From Lachnospiraceae bacterium (GTDB lineage Bacteria > Bacillota > Clostridia > Lachnospirales > Lachnospiraceae), in NCBI GenBank assembly GCA_022791975.1, contig JAAWAC010000053.1:1-64000 (forward strand): a stretch of 64,000 nt of DNA, written 5' to 3'. Shown in pieces: positions 17,099-25,015 of this stretch (position 1 is the first letter of the stretch; the number at the start of each line of letters is the position of its first letter). The notes under the pieces are model-generated. The model was given only the letters and a program-made list of their open reading frames with translations. It made no database searches and had not been told where the DNA came from. Made by a program: the position numbers and the translations under genes.

Positions 17099-18310
17099 AT
17101 GTGGAATGTAATGATTTGGGGAGCCGGGAAAAATTGTGAGGTTATTTTGAAAGCACTCCGTATGGATCTGTGTAATTTGATCGGAATCGTAGATTCCAAT
17201 GAAAAACTTCACCATAGTCTTTATAGGAACAGATGGCTGATTGTCGGTCCAAAAGTTTTAATGAACAGTCAGATTGATTATGTGGTTGTATCTGTACGTG
17301 TGAATGGTGAAATATTGCAGCAATGTGAGGCTATGGGAATACCAAAAGATAAAGTTGTTGATTACTGGAAAACGGACAAGAAATATGATTTTATAGATGA
17401 AAACGTTAAAAAAGTGATTTTTATGGAAAGAGATCTGTTAAGGTGTAAACGGCAATTAAAAAATATGCCCTATGAGTTGGGAATGAAACCGATACCTTTA
17501 ATTCGACCAGCAGAAGAGTTGCTTGAAAGAATTTTAAGTGAAAGAATATCTCTGAGTCGTTTCGGTGATGGAGAACTGGAAATCATGCAGGGAAGAGAAC
17601 GTCCATGGTTTCAGATGCCGGATCAAAGATTGGCTGAACGCTTAAAAGAAGTATTTCATAGTGAAGATGAGCGGATCATGATTGCGCTTGCTGATAATTT
17701 TGGAAATTTAGATCGCTATACAGAAGAGGCTGCGGACGGAATCAGAGAGTATTTGGAGAATGGTATTCGGGAAGATTTAATGAATGTAATTGATGTCAAT
17801 CGGATTTACTATGATACTTATGTAACCAGGCCTTATATGATATATAGAGATAAAAAACATGCGGTATATATATTTGAATTGTTTAAGAAGATATGGGAAA
17901 AACGTAATGTTTTATTTGTAGAGGGAAAAAATGCCTTTACAGGAGTCAGAAATGATTTGTTTGAGGGAGCAGCCAGTATACGAAGGATTCTGGCACCATC
18001 GAAAAATGCGTTTTTGTCATATAAAAAAATTTTGGATACAGTGAGGAACAATGCATTAGATGATACATTAGTTCTAATCAGTCTGGGCCCAACAGCCACT
18101 GTGCTGGCATATGATTTGGCTATGGAGGGAATACAGGCTTTGGATATTGGACAGTTGGATAATGAATATGAATGGTATCTCAGAGGTGTTTCTGAACGTG
18201 TCAGTATACCTGGAAAATGCGTGGCGGAGATTTCAGGTTGTCATGAAATGCCAGTGATTGAAGATAAAGAATATTTGAAACAGATTATAGATAAAGTTGA
18301 ATCTGTTTAA
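17099..18310 (+). CDS. GT-D fold glycosyltransferase (DUF1792-like) with N-terminal Rossmann-like module
   Basis: 403 aa. Residues 1-95 are the shared module (WNVMIWGAGKNCEVIL, GIVDSNEK, DYVVVSVRVNG). Residues about 130-385 match the GT-D/DUF1792 family: LSRFGDGELEIMQG, VLFVEGKNAFTGVRNDLF, TLVLISLGPTATVLAYDLA and ALDIGQLDNEYEWYLRG. The founding member, from the streptococcal Fap1 glycosylation locus, adds glucose to a protein-linked glycan. That relation keeps protein glycosylation open as a role for this island. AAGGAGATGAG lies upstream of the ATG. Confidence 0.85.
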   Translation: MWNVMIWGAGKNCEVILKALRMDLCNLIGIVDSNEKLHHSLYRNRWLIVGPKVLMNSQIDYVVVSVRVNGEILQQCEAMGIPKDKVVDYWKTDKKYDFIDENVKKVIFMERDLLRCKRQLKNMPYELGMKPIPLIRPAEELLERILSERISLSRFGDGELEIMQGRERPWFQMPDQRLAERLKEVFHSEDERIMIALADNFGNLDRYTEEAADGIREYLENGIREDLMNVIDVNRIYYDTYVTRPYMIYRDKKHAVYIFELFKKIWEKRNVLFVEGKNAFTGVRNDLFEGAASIRRILAPSKNAFLSYKKILDTVRNNALDDTLVLISLGPTATVLAYDLAMEGIQALDIGQLDNEYEWYLRGVSERVSIPGKCVAEISGCHEMPVIEDKEYLKQIIDKVESV

Positions 18311-18332
18311 GAGTATTATAGGATATTTTATA

Positions 18333-19451
18333 ATGGAAAAGCAAATGGATATGAAGATCTCAATAATCACAGTCTGCCTGAATAGTGAAGCAACTATTGA
18401 ACAAACAATAAAAAGTGTTCTTGTACAAAAAGATGAACATGTGGAGTATATTATTGTAGATGGAAATTCTATGGATGGGACACGAAAGATAGTAGATAAA
18501 TACAGGGAAGGCATAGACGTGATTGTCAGTGAACCGGATCAGGGAATTTATGACGCTATGAATAAAGGCATTTCCTTAGCAAAGGGAGAGATTATCGGCA
18601 TTATAAATTCAGATGATTGGTATGAACCAGGGACGTTTAAGACCATCAGGGAAACTTTTTTGAATTCTAGTGCGGATATCGTCTATGGAAAAATGAATTT
18701 GGTCAGTGAAAATGGAAGCCCTGAATTATTGGTTCCGACAGATATTGAAAAGCTGAGGTATGAAATGGAAATTCCCCATTCGACGGCTTTTGTCAGGAAA
18801 GATATTTATGAAAAATTTGGCTTGTTCTCATTGGATTATAAGATAGCAGCGGATTATGACCTGATGCTTCGATATTATTCAGAAGGGGTTAAGTTTGTCT
18901 TTCTAAATGAGTTGTTGGCTAATTTCAGAATGGGTGGAGTCAGCAATCAACAATCCAAAGTCTGTGCATACGAAACCATATCCATTTCAAAAAAATATTT
19001 GCCCTATTGCCCATCAGATAAGAGAGCGGACTTAGAAAAAATAATTGACAATAAGTGGAAACCATTTTTCTTCAGACAGTTATTGGACGAAGCTCCGGAT
19101 TGGTTTTTTGATGGTATAAAGAATAAACTTCACAGATATTCCAAAAGCCAGATTTCCATATTCGGCGCAGGCACATGGGGAATGGACATGTTTAAACTGT
19201 TGTCCGGTGAAGGCTTTTCTCCTTCCCTTTTCGTTGACAATAATAAAAATCTTTGGGAAAAGTCAAAAGAAACGATAAGGATCTCCTCACCTGACAGTTT
19301 AAGGACGTTTGATGGGATATTGCTCATTCTGGCAAAAGGATTCAGTGAAGAGATTCTGTTACAGGTGAAAGGGTTGGACAACCCCATGTTGATATGCATT
19401 ACCTGGGAGGAGCTTGCGGATGAGTTTAAAGATCATGTATTTCCTGGATGA
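18333..19451 (+). CDS. Glycosyltransferase family 2 with C-terminal Rossmann-like module
   Basis: 372 aa from ATG 18333 (AGGA 9 nt upstream). An earlier in-frame codon at 18297 overlaps the previous gene. GT2 motifs: ISIITVCLNSEATIEQTIKSVL, VDGNSMDGT, GIYDAMNKGISLAKGE and INSDDWYEPG, resembling WcaA-type transferases. Residues about 270-365 are the module: SQISIFGAGTWGMDMFKLL, LFVDNNKNLW, FDGILLILAKGF. The 3' end overlaps the next gene by 32 nt, suggesting translational coupling. Confidence 0.87.
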   Translation: MEKQMDMKISIITVCLNSEATIEQTIKSVLVQKDEHVEYIIVDGNSMDGTRKIVDKYREGIDVIVSEPDQGIYDAMNKGISLAKGEIIGIINSDDWYEPGTFKTIRETFLNSSADIVYGKMNLVSENGSPELLVPTDIEKLRYEMEIPHSTAFVRKDIYEKFGLFSLDYKIAADYDLMLRYYSEGVKFVFLNELLANFRMGGVSNQQSKVCAYETISISKKYLPYCPSDKRADLEKIIDNKWKPFFFRQLLDEAPDWFFDGIKNKLHRYSKSQISIFGAGTWGMDMFKLLSGEGFSPSLFVDNNKNLWEKSKETIRISSPDSLRTFDGILLILAKGFSEEILLQVKGLDNPMLICITWEELADEFKDHVFPG

Positions 19452-20982
19452 CGGCCAGGGATTCGGAGGAGCGGCCAATACATTGCTCCAGCAGGCTGTC
19501 CTTATGAAGGGGGCCGGCCATAAGGTTTGGCTGTGCATTTCAAACGAGAGATCGGAAGAGATCGGGGAAGAGTATTTTCATATCTGCGAAAAAAGTGATA
19601 TGGAAATGATCCGCCTTCCCTTTCAGATCTCGTCTCACCCGGAGGATATTGATGTCCTTTCTATAATCAGCAATTATCCGGTGGTCCGAGATGGGATTAG
19701 AGAATATGCCCCGGACTTATTACATTCCATACAGATGAATCCTGTGGTGGAGCTTGCAAGCAGAGAACTATCCATTCCTCATATCATGAATATTTATCAG
19801 ATTCAGGAGCAGTTCTTTTCGATTTCGTATACAGATCTATTTGCCAGATACCATATCTGTGATTCCTGGTATTACGCGGATATATGGAAGAAGATGATTC
19901 ATACGGATTCTGTGTGTATCAGGACGATTGCAAGCAGATCGTCCAACAGGCGGAAAAGAGATGGGGATCATGAGCGGGTGAGATATTGCTGTGTGGGGGG
20001 AATGTTTACCAGGAAAAATCAGCTGGAAGTGATGAAAGCTTTTGAGATGGCGGTGAGAGAGGGAGTAAAAGGGGAATTGTACTTTTATGGATATGACCGC
20101 GGCTCTTATGCAGACAGCTGTAAAGAATATGTGAAAGAGAAGAATTTGGAGGAGTTTATTAAGATCGAGGGGTTTTGCAGCGGGATGGAGGAGGAGTATG
20201 AAAAGGCAGATGTGCTTTTATGCGGAAGTACCTGTGAATCTTACCCAAATGTAATATCCGAAGCATTAGCTCATGGTCTTGTGGTTATTTCTACCCCTGT
20301 TGCCGGGGTTCCGGAGGTGATTCGGGACGGATATAATGGTTATCTTTGTGAAGGTTATTCCAAGATAAGTATTTATGAGAAAATCATGGAGTTTGACAGA
20401 GAAAGAAAGAGCGGAAAGGTAGACGAGATATTACGGAACGCTGAGAATACATATCAAACCGTGCATTCTCCCAAGAGTGTAGGTTCTGAACTGATGAAAT
20501 ATTACAGGCATGTTTTAGAGGAGAACCGTAAGATTCCCCTTGTTACAGTGGAGGAGATCAGAGAGAAGTTTTTTGATCTGGTGAATCGATATGCCAAGAA
20601 TAAGGACAGCTTTGCGCACCCGGACATGGTGCGGTTAAAGCTCTGGTACATTTATCATATAAAAGAGATTCTTGAGAGACAAATATCAAAGGGTGGAAAA
20701 AAGGTCTATATATGGGGAGCGGGGCGGCTGGCAGGAACGATGATTGCTGTGATGAAATCTTTTTTTCCGCTTATAAAAGTACAAGGGTTCCTTGACCGTG
20801 ATAAACAGGGAAGCAGATTGTTTGAACTGCCAGTATATGCTCCAGGAGAAATTGTGCAGAAACAGGACAGTCTTATTTTGGTGGGACTTACCAATGGGCA
20901 GGAGGAAGTGTTGGAATTGTTGCGGAGGCATTCCAGAGTTTATAATCAGGATTTTTTTGTGCTGACACCCAGGATATGGTAG
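19420..20982 (+). CDS. Glycosyltransferase family 4 with C-terminal Rossmann-like module
   Basis: 520 aa from ATG 19420, with GGGAGGA 8 nt upstream. GT-B GT4 layout: an N-terminal GFGGAANTLLQQAVLMKGAGH acceptor-side region, the GGMFTRKNQLEVMKAF strand-loop of the C-terminal half, and an EX7E motif in CESYPNVISEALAHGL (residues about 270-285). Residues about 426-520 are the module: KKVYIWGAGRLAGTMI, GFLDRDKQG, SLILVGLTNG. It is a retaining glycosyltransferase of unknown sugar specificity. Confidence 0.87.
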   Translation: MSLKIMYFLDDGQGFGGAANTLLQQAVLMKGAGHKVWLCISNERSEEIGEEYFHICEKSDMEMIRLPFQISSHPEDIDVLSIISNYPVVRDGIREYAPDLLHSIQMNPVVELASRELSIPHIMNIYQIQEQFFSISYTDLFARYHICDSWYYADIWKKMIHTDSVCIRTIASRSSNRRKRDGDHERVRYCCVGGMFTRKNQLEVMKAFEMAVREGVKGELYFYGYDRGSYADSCKEYVKEKNLEEFIKIEGFCSGMEEEYEKADVLLCGSTCESYPNVISEALAHGLVVISTPVAGVPEVIRDGYNGYLCEGYSKISIYEKIMEFDRERKSGKVDEILRNAENTYQTVHSPKSVGSELMKYYRHVLEENRKIPLVTVEEIREKFFDLVNRYAKNKDSFAHPDMVRLKLWYIYHIKEILERQISKGGKKVYIWGAGRLAGTMIAVMKSFFPLIKVQGFLDRDKQGSRLFELPVYAPGEIVQKQDSLILVGLTNGQEEVLELLRRHSRVYNQDFFVLTPRIW

Positions 20983-20998
20983 AGAAAGGCTGAGGCAA

Positions 20999-22615
20999 AT
21001 GGACGTAATTGATCGTGCGGTGGAAAGTGGAAAGCAGATTTCCGGAAATATGAGATTGGACTGTCAGACATGGGCAGATTTTGAGAAAGAGATGACCCGA
21101 AAAAAAGTAATGATGTTTGGAGCAGGGGTTGCTTCCGGTTATTACTTTGACCGATATGGAGAACAGGGAATCCTGGAAGGGGTCATTGATAACGACAGCA
21201 GAAAACAGGGGTTTCGGATAGATGAGTTTGTACCGGAAGCCTTTGGATTAAAGGGAGGAGAGAAGATCATCTCCTGCGGGTCTCTGCTGGATTCTTACAA
21301 TCCGGATGAAACAGTCGTATTGATTACAAGTATCAATGATTATGAGATCATCGGGACGCAGTTAAGTCAGAACGGATTTACAAACTATTTTGTTTTGCTG
21401 ATCATGGAGGCAAACGAAAGGAATGGCTGTGAGAGAGAAAGAGACATACAGAGGGATATGGATTCTCTGAAAACTGAGTTTGTAAAATACTGTTGTCAGC
21501 ATGAACGGGTTGACAGGAGAAAACTGTTTTTCAGGGCATATGGGGATTATGCGGATCATGGGAAATACATTACGGAGGCATTGCTGAAAACAGGGGAGGA
21601 TCTGGATCTTGTATGGTCGGTTCATGACCTGGCTGTGGAAGTTCCCCAAGGCGTCAGAAAGATTTATGAGGGCAACTGGAAACGATTTATTTATGAAATG
21701 GAGACTGCCGGAATCTGGATTTTGGATCTGACGGTTCCGGAGTATATTATAAAGCGTCCGGAACAACTGTATATTCAGACAAAACACTGGGCCAGCGTTA
21801 CATTGAAAAAGTTTTACCTGGATGCTGCTTTTGAGACGGAGCCGGAGAAAATCAAAATCTGGGAAAGAGAAAAGGGGCTCATTGACCATATTATTACCGG
21901 AAGTGCGTTTGATACGGCCTCCTGCCGCAGAGGGTTTGGGTTTGAGGGGGAAGTGTTGCAGTATGGTTCTCCCCGCTCGGACGGTTTGTTTTGGGAGGAG
22001 AAAAACAGGGAAAAGGTCTATGAGTATTTTGCTATAGAGAAGGAGCGGAGGGTCCTTCTGTATGCGCCCACTTACCGCTTTAATAAGGAATTGGGAAAAA
22101 GCGCCCATGAATCCCGCAATATCGGGCTGGAATTTCAGAGGCTGAAAGGGGCTTTGGAGAGACGGTTTGGCGGTGAGTGGTATATCTTGGTCCGGCTTCA
22201 CCCTTCCGTGGCCACTGCCTTTGAGAAGGTGGAAAAACCGGATTTTGTCATCGATGCAAGCAGATATGGAGACAGCCAAGAGCTGGTGTCCGCCTCCCAC
22301 ATTCTCATATCTGATTTCTCAAGCATTATGTTTGAGGCGGCTTTTGTGAAGAAACCGGTATTTTTGTTTGCCACGGATTTGGAGGATTATCTTTCCAATG
22401 AGTATGAGCTTTTGCTCCCCTACCGTGAGCTTCCGTTTCCGGTGGCGGAATCCAATGAGGAACTGGAGCGGAATATGGAGGAATTCGATATGGATTCCTA
22501 CAAGGAAAAGGTGGAATTATTTTTGAAGGAATATGGGGTCCATGAAGACGGGCATGCAAGTGAAAGGGTTGCACGGTTTATAGTAGAAAATATTTTATGT
22601 GGTGAGAATTTATAG
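20999..22615 (+). CDS. CDP-glycerol glycerophosphotransferase family protein with N-terminal Rossmann-like module
   Basis: 538 aa. Residues about 33-130 are the module: KKVMMFGAGVASGYYFDRY, GVIDNDSRKQG, ETVVLITSINDY. Residues about 175-535 match TagB/TagF-type transferases: KHWASVTLKKFYLD, VLQYGSPRSD, LLYAPTYRF, LVRLHPSVA and ILISDFSSIMFEAAFVKKPVF, all hallmark motifs in order. It transfers phosphoglycerol, or another phosphopolyol, from a CDP donor. The TagD-like domains at 4402 and 25016 could provide that donor. It implies a teichoic-acid-like or phosphoglycerol-decorated glycan. Confidence 0.88.
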   Translation: MDVIDRAVESGKQISGNMRLDCQTWADFEKEMTRKKVMMFGAGVASGYYFDRYGEQGILEGVIDNDSRKQGFRIDEFVPEAFGLKGGEKIISCGSLLDSYNPDETVVLITSINDYEIIGTQLSQNGFTNYFVLLIMEANERNGCERERDIQRDMDSLKTEFVKYCCQHERVDRRKLFFRAYGDYADHGKYITEALLKTGEDLDLVWSVHDLAVEVPQGVRKIYEGNWKRFIYEMETAGIWILDLTVPEYIIKRPEQLYIQTKHWASVTLKKFYLDAAFETEPEKIKIWEREKGLIDHIITGSAFDTASCRRGFGFEGEVLQYGSPRSDGLFWEEKNREKVYEYFAIEKERRVLLYAPTYRFNKELGKSAHESRNIGLEFQRLKGALERRFGGEWYILVRLHPSVATAFEKVEKPDFVIDASRYGDSQELVSASHILISDFSSIMFEAAFVKKPVFLFATDLEDYLSNEYELLLPYRELPFPVAESNEELERNMEEFDMDSYKEKVELFLKEYGVHEDGHASERVARFIVENILCGENL

Positions 22616-22640
22616 TTGTATTAAAAAAGGAAGACCTGAT

Positions 22641-23603
22641 ATGTTAAGAGCAGAACTTGAGCGAAGAGAAAAAACAGAATGGTTAAATACATGGTATTCA
22701 TGTGCGAATAAGAAATCAAAAAGATGTTTGTTGATTGGGGATTCTGTGACTAGAAATATAAGAAGCGCTCTTGAGGTTATTCTTAATAATGCTATGAGTG
22801 TAGACCTTTTTGCAGCGTCATTTGCTATTACAGATCAATTATTTTGGAAAAATCTTCATAGTTTTTGGGATGATGCATATACGTATACAGCTATTATTAT
22901 TAATTATGGTTTTCATCATGATTTTGGGTGCAGATGCTGTGAGGATTCTTTGGATTTAGAAAAAATTAAAGATGGATATAGAAGTCTTGTAGAATTATGC
23001 AAAAAATATTGCGAGAATATTATAATCATGAATGGAACATCCATGAGAACGATTGATGATATATCAAAAATTGATACTTGGTGTGAGAAGGAAATTAGTG
23101 CAAGAAATGAAGCTGTAAAATCTGTTGCGAAGGAGCATGGTTGTAGATATTTTGATGTAAATAGTTTGATGAAAATAAATAAACAATATTCCTATACAGA
23201 TCATGTTCATTTTGAGCATAATGCATATTCCTTTATTGCCTATTCGTTGGTTACAGATATCTCTATTTTAAATAGAGACGAATATCAAAGAACTAAAAGG
23301 GAATTTAGAAATTATCTGAGCTGGAAAGACAATAAAGAATATATTATTTATGGGGCAGGACAAGTAGGTGTCAGGTTATACTTTGCTTTAAAATATTATG
23401 GATTAGATAAGAAAATATTTGCATGGGCCTCTACGGATACGATAATTGGAGAGACTACACTATTTGAAAAACCTGTTTATGAAATTAGTAGAATAGAACC
23501 TGGTGGGAAAGCAGTTATCATTGCGGTAGGAAGTAAAATAGAATCAAAGAAAATGAAATTGTGTGCCGAGAGCAATGGATTTGATACAGTAGTACTATTT
23601 TAA
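22641..23603 (+). CDS. SGNH/GDSL hydrolase-like protein with C-terminal Rossmann-like module
   Basis: 320 aa from ATG 22641 (AAAAAGGAAG upstream); the longer frame from 22599 overlaps the previous gene and lacks a site. Residues about 30-220 look like an SGNH hydrolase: CLLIGDSVTRNIR has the GDS block I, IINYGFHHDF resembles block III, and YTDHVHFEHNAY supplies the C-terminal DxxH. Residues about 231-318 are the module: KEYIIYGAGQVGVRLY, KAVIIAVGSK. It may add or remove an acyl group on the glycan. The gene is AT-rich between two GC-richer neighbours, so it was probably inserted separately. Confidence 0.7.
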   Translation: MLRAELERREKTEWLNTWYSCANKKSKRCLLIGDSVTRNIRSALEVILNNAMSVDLFAASFAITDQLFWKNLHSFWDDAYTYTAIIINYGFHHDFGCRCCEDSLDLEKIKDGYRSLVELCKKYCENIIIMNGTSMRTIDDISKIDTWCEKEISARNEAVKSVAKEHGCRYFDVNSLMKINKQYSYTDHVHFEHNAYSFIAYSLVTDISILNRDEYQRTKREFRNYLSWKDNKEYIIYGAGQVGVRLYFALKYYGLDKKIFAWASTDTIIGETTLFEKPVYEISRIEPGGKAVIIAVGSKIESKKMKLCAESNGFDTVVLF

Positions 23604-23648
23604 CAGGATGTATATTCTTTTTCGATATATAGAAAGTGGGTGATATTA

Positions 23649-25001
23649 ATGCTTGAGTGTTCTGTTTTGGTTCCGGTTTACAATGTGGCTCTGTATCTGG
23701 AACAATGTCTGGACAGCCTAATCAACCAAACTTTTCAGAATTTTGAGATCATCTGTGTGGACGACGGTTCCACCGATGAGAGCGGCGGGATTCTGGACCG
23801 GTATGCTCTGATGGATGCCAGGATTAAGGTAATACATAAAAAAAATACAGGATATGGGAATACCATGAATGTGGCCTTGGACCATGCCGCAGGCAATTAT
23901 ATCGCGATTTTGGAGAGTGATGATTTTGCCGAGCCGGATATGCTACAGAAATTATATGATTGGGCAGAAGCCCAGAATGCGGATGTGGTAAAGGGGGACT
24001 ATTTTCATTATGCAGATGGCCAGGATACCTTTGTAAACCGCCTTGGAGTTTATGAGAAGGAAACCATGATAAATGTGTTTTCCTGTCCAGATATCCTGAA
24101 TCTGGCGGATTCCATCTGGTCCTGCCTTTATAAGCGTTCTTTTCTTATGGACCACGGGATTCGCTTTCATGAGACGCAGGGAGCTTCTTACCAGGATATT
24201 TCTTTTTCACTTCAGGTGTGGCTTCAGGCGGAACGGGTGTGTTTTATAAAAGACCCGCTGCTACATTACCGCAGGGATAATCCGGGCTCTTCCATGAATA
24301 ATCCGTCCAAGCTATTCTGTGTGTTTAATGAATATGAGTGGATTGAAGAAAAAGGGAAAAACATTTTGGATTCCTGTCCAAACGTGTGCCGGCATTTTGT
24401 CGCTTCCAAATATCGGGATATTTTGAATCATTATTACCGTGTGGGAGCGCAGTATCAGTATGTTCTGTTGGTAAAGCTGGAGCAGTCTTTACATAAGGAC
24501 AGAGAGAAGGGCTGGATTGAGGAATCTGCTTTTTTATCAAACGTATGGACGCAGATCTGCGAGATCGAGGCGGACCGGGACTGCTTTTTTAAGAGGACAG
24601 CCAGGCCTGTTTCCGATACAAGACTGAGTACTTGCGGTTTTAAAAACACACAGGTTTACGAAAAGGCATTTTTCGATGCCCTGAGTGCCTACCCAAAGGT
24701 CTTCGTCTACGGTGCTGGGCAAGTGGGGAAAGGCCTTGCGGAGGTGATTCAGAGACGAGGCGGAAGGGTGGATGCCTTTCTTGTGACCAAGATGATGGAC
24801 GGCCAGTCTGACTGTATGGGAATCCCGGTTATGGAAGTGGGGGAGGCTGCGTCTCTGACGGAATCCTGTGCGGTGGTGATCGCTGTCACCGAGTGGAGCC
24901 AGTATGAGCTGTACGGGATTCTGGAAACTTATGGGTTCCGTCATATTTTCAGGGCAGATGAGACGGTTCGAAAAGCCATGTCTCAAAATAGAAATCAGTA
25001 A
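23649..25001 (+). CDS. Glycosyltransferase family 2 with C-terminal Rossmann-like module
   Basis: 450 aa from ATG 23649; an in-frame GTG at 23640 is an alternative. GT2 motifs: CSVLVPVYNVALYLEQCLDSLI, VDDGSTDESGG and ILESDDFAEPDML. A middle helical region (about 240-330) matches GT2 enzymes of streptococcal and clostridial capsule loci. Residues about 350-440 are the module: PKVFVYGAGQVGKGLAEVI, AVVIAVTEWSQYEL. Base composition returns to the GC-richer level from here on. Confidence 0.87.
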   Translation: MLECSVLVPVYNVALYLEQCLDSLINQTFQNFEIICVDDGSTDESGGILDRYALMDARIKVIHKKNTGYGNTMNVALDHAAGNYIAILESDDFAEPDMLQKLYDWAEAQNADVVKGDYFHYADGQDTFVNRLGVYEKETMINVFSCPDILNLADSIWSCLYKRSFLMDHGIRFHETQGASYQDISFSLQVWLQAERVCFIKDPLLHYRRDNPGSSMNNPSKLFCVFNEYEWIEEKGKNILDSCPNVCRHFVASKYRDILNHYYRVGAQYQYVLLVKLEQSLHKDREKGWIEESAFLSNVWTQICEIEADRDCFFKRTARPVSDTRLSTCGFKNTQVYEKAFFDALSAYPKVFVYGAGQVGKGLAEVIQRRGGRVDAFLVTKMMDGQSDCMGIPVMEVGEAASLTESCAVVIAVTEWSQYELYGILETYGFRHIFRADETVRKAMSQNRNQ

Positions 25002-25015
25002 AAAGGATGGCAGAT

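Noticed and set aside
21362..22300. Antisense frame of 312 codons opposite the CDP-glycerol transferase
   Set aside because: Overlaps conserved motifs of the plus-strand enzyme and has no independent support.
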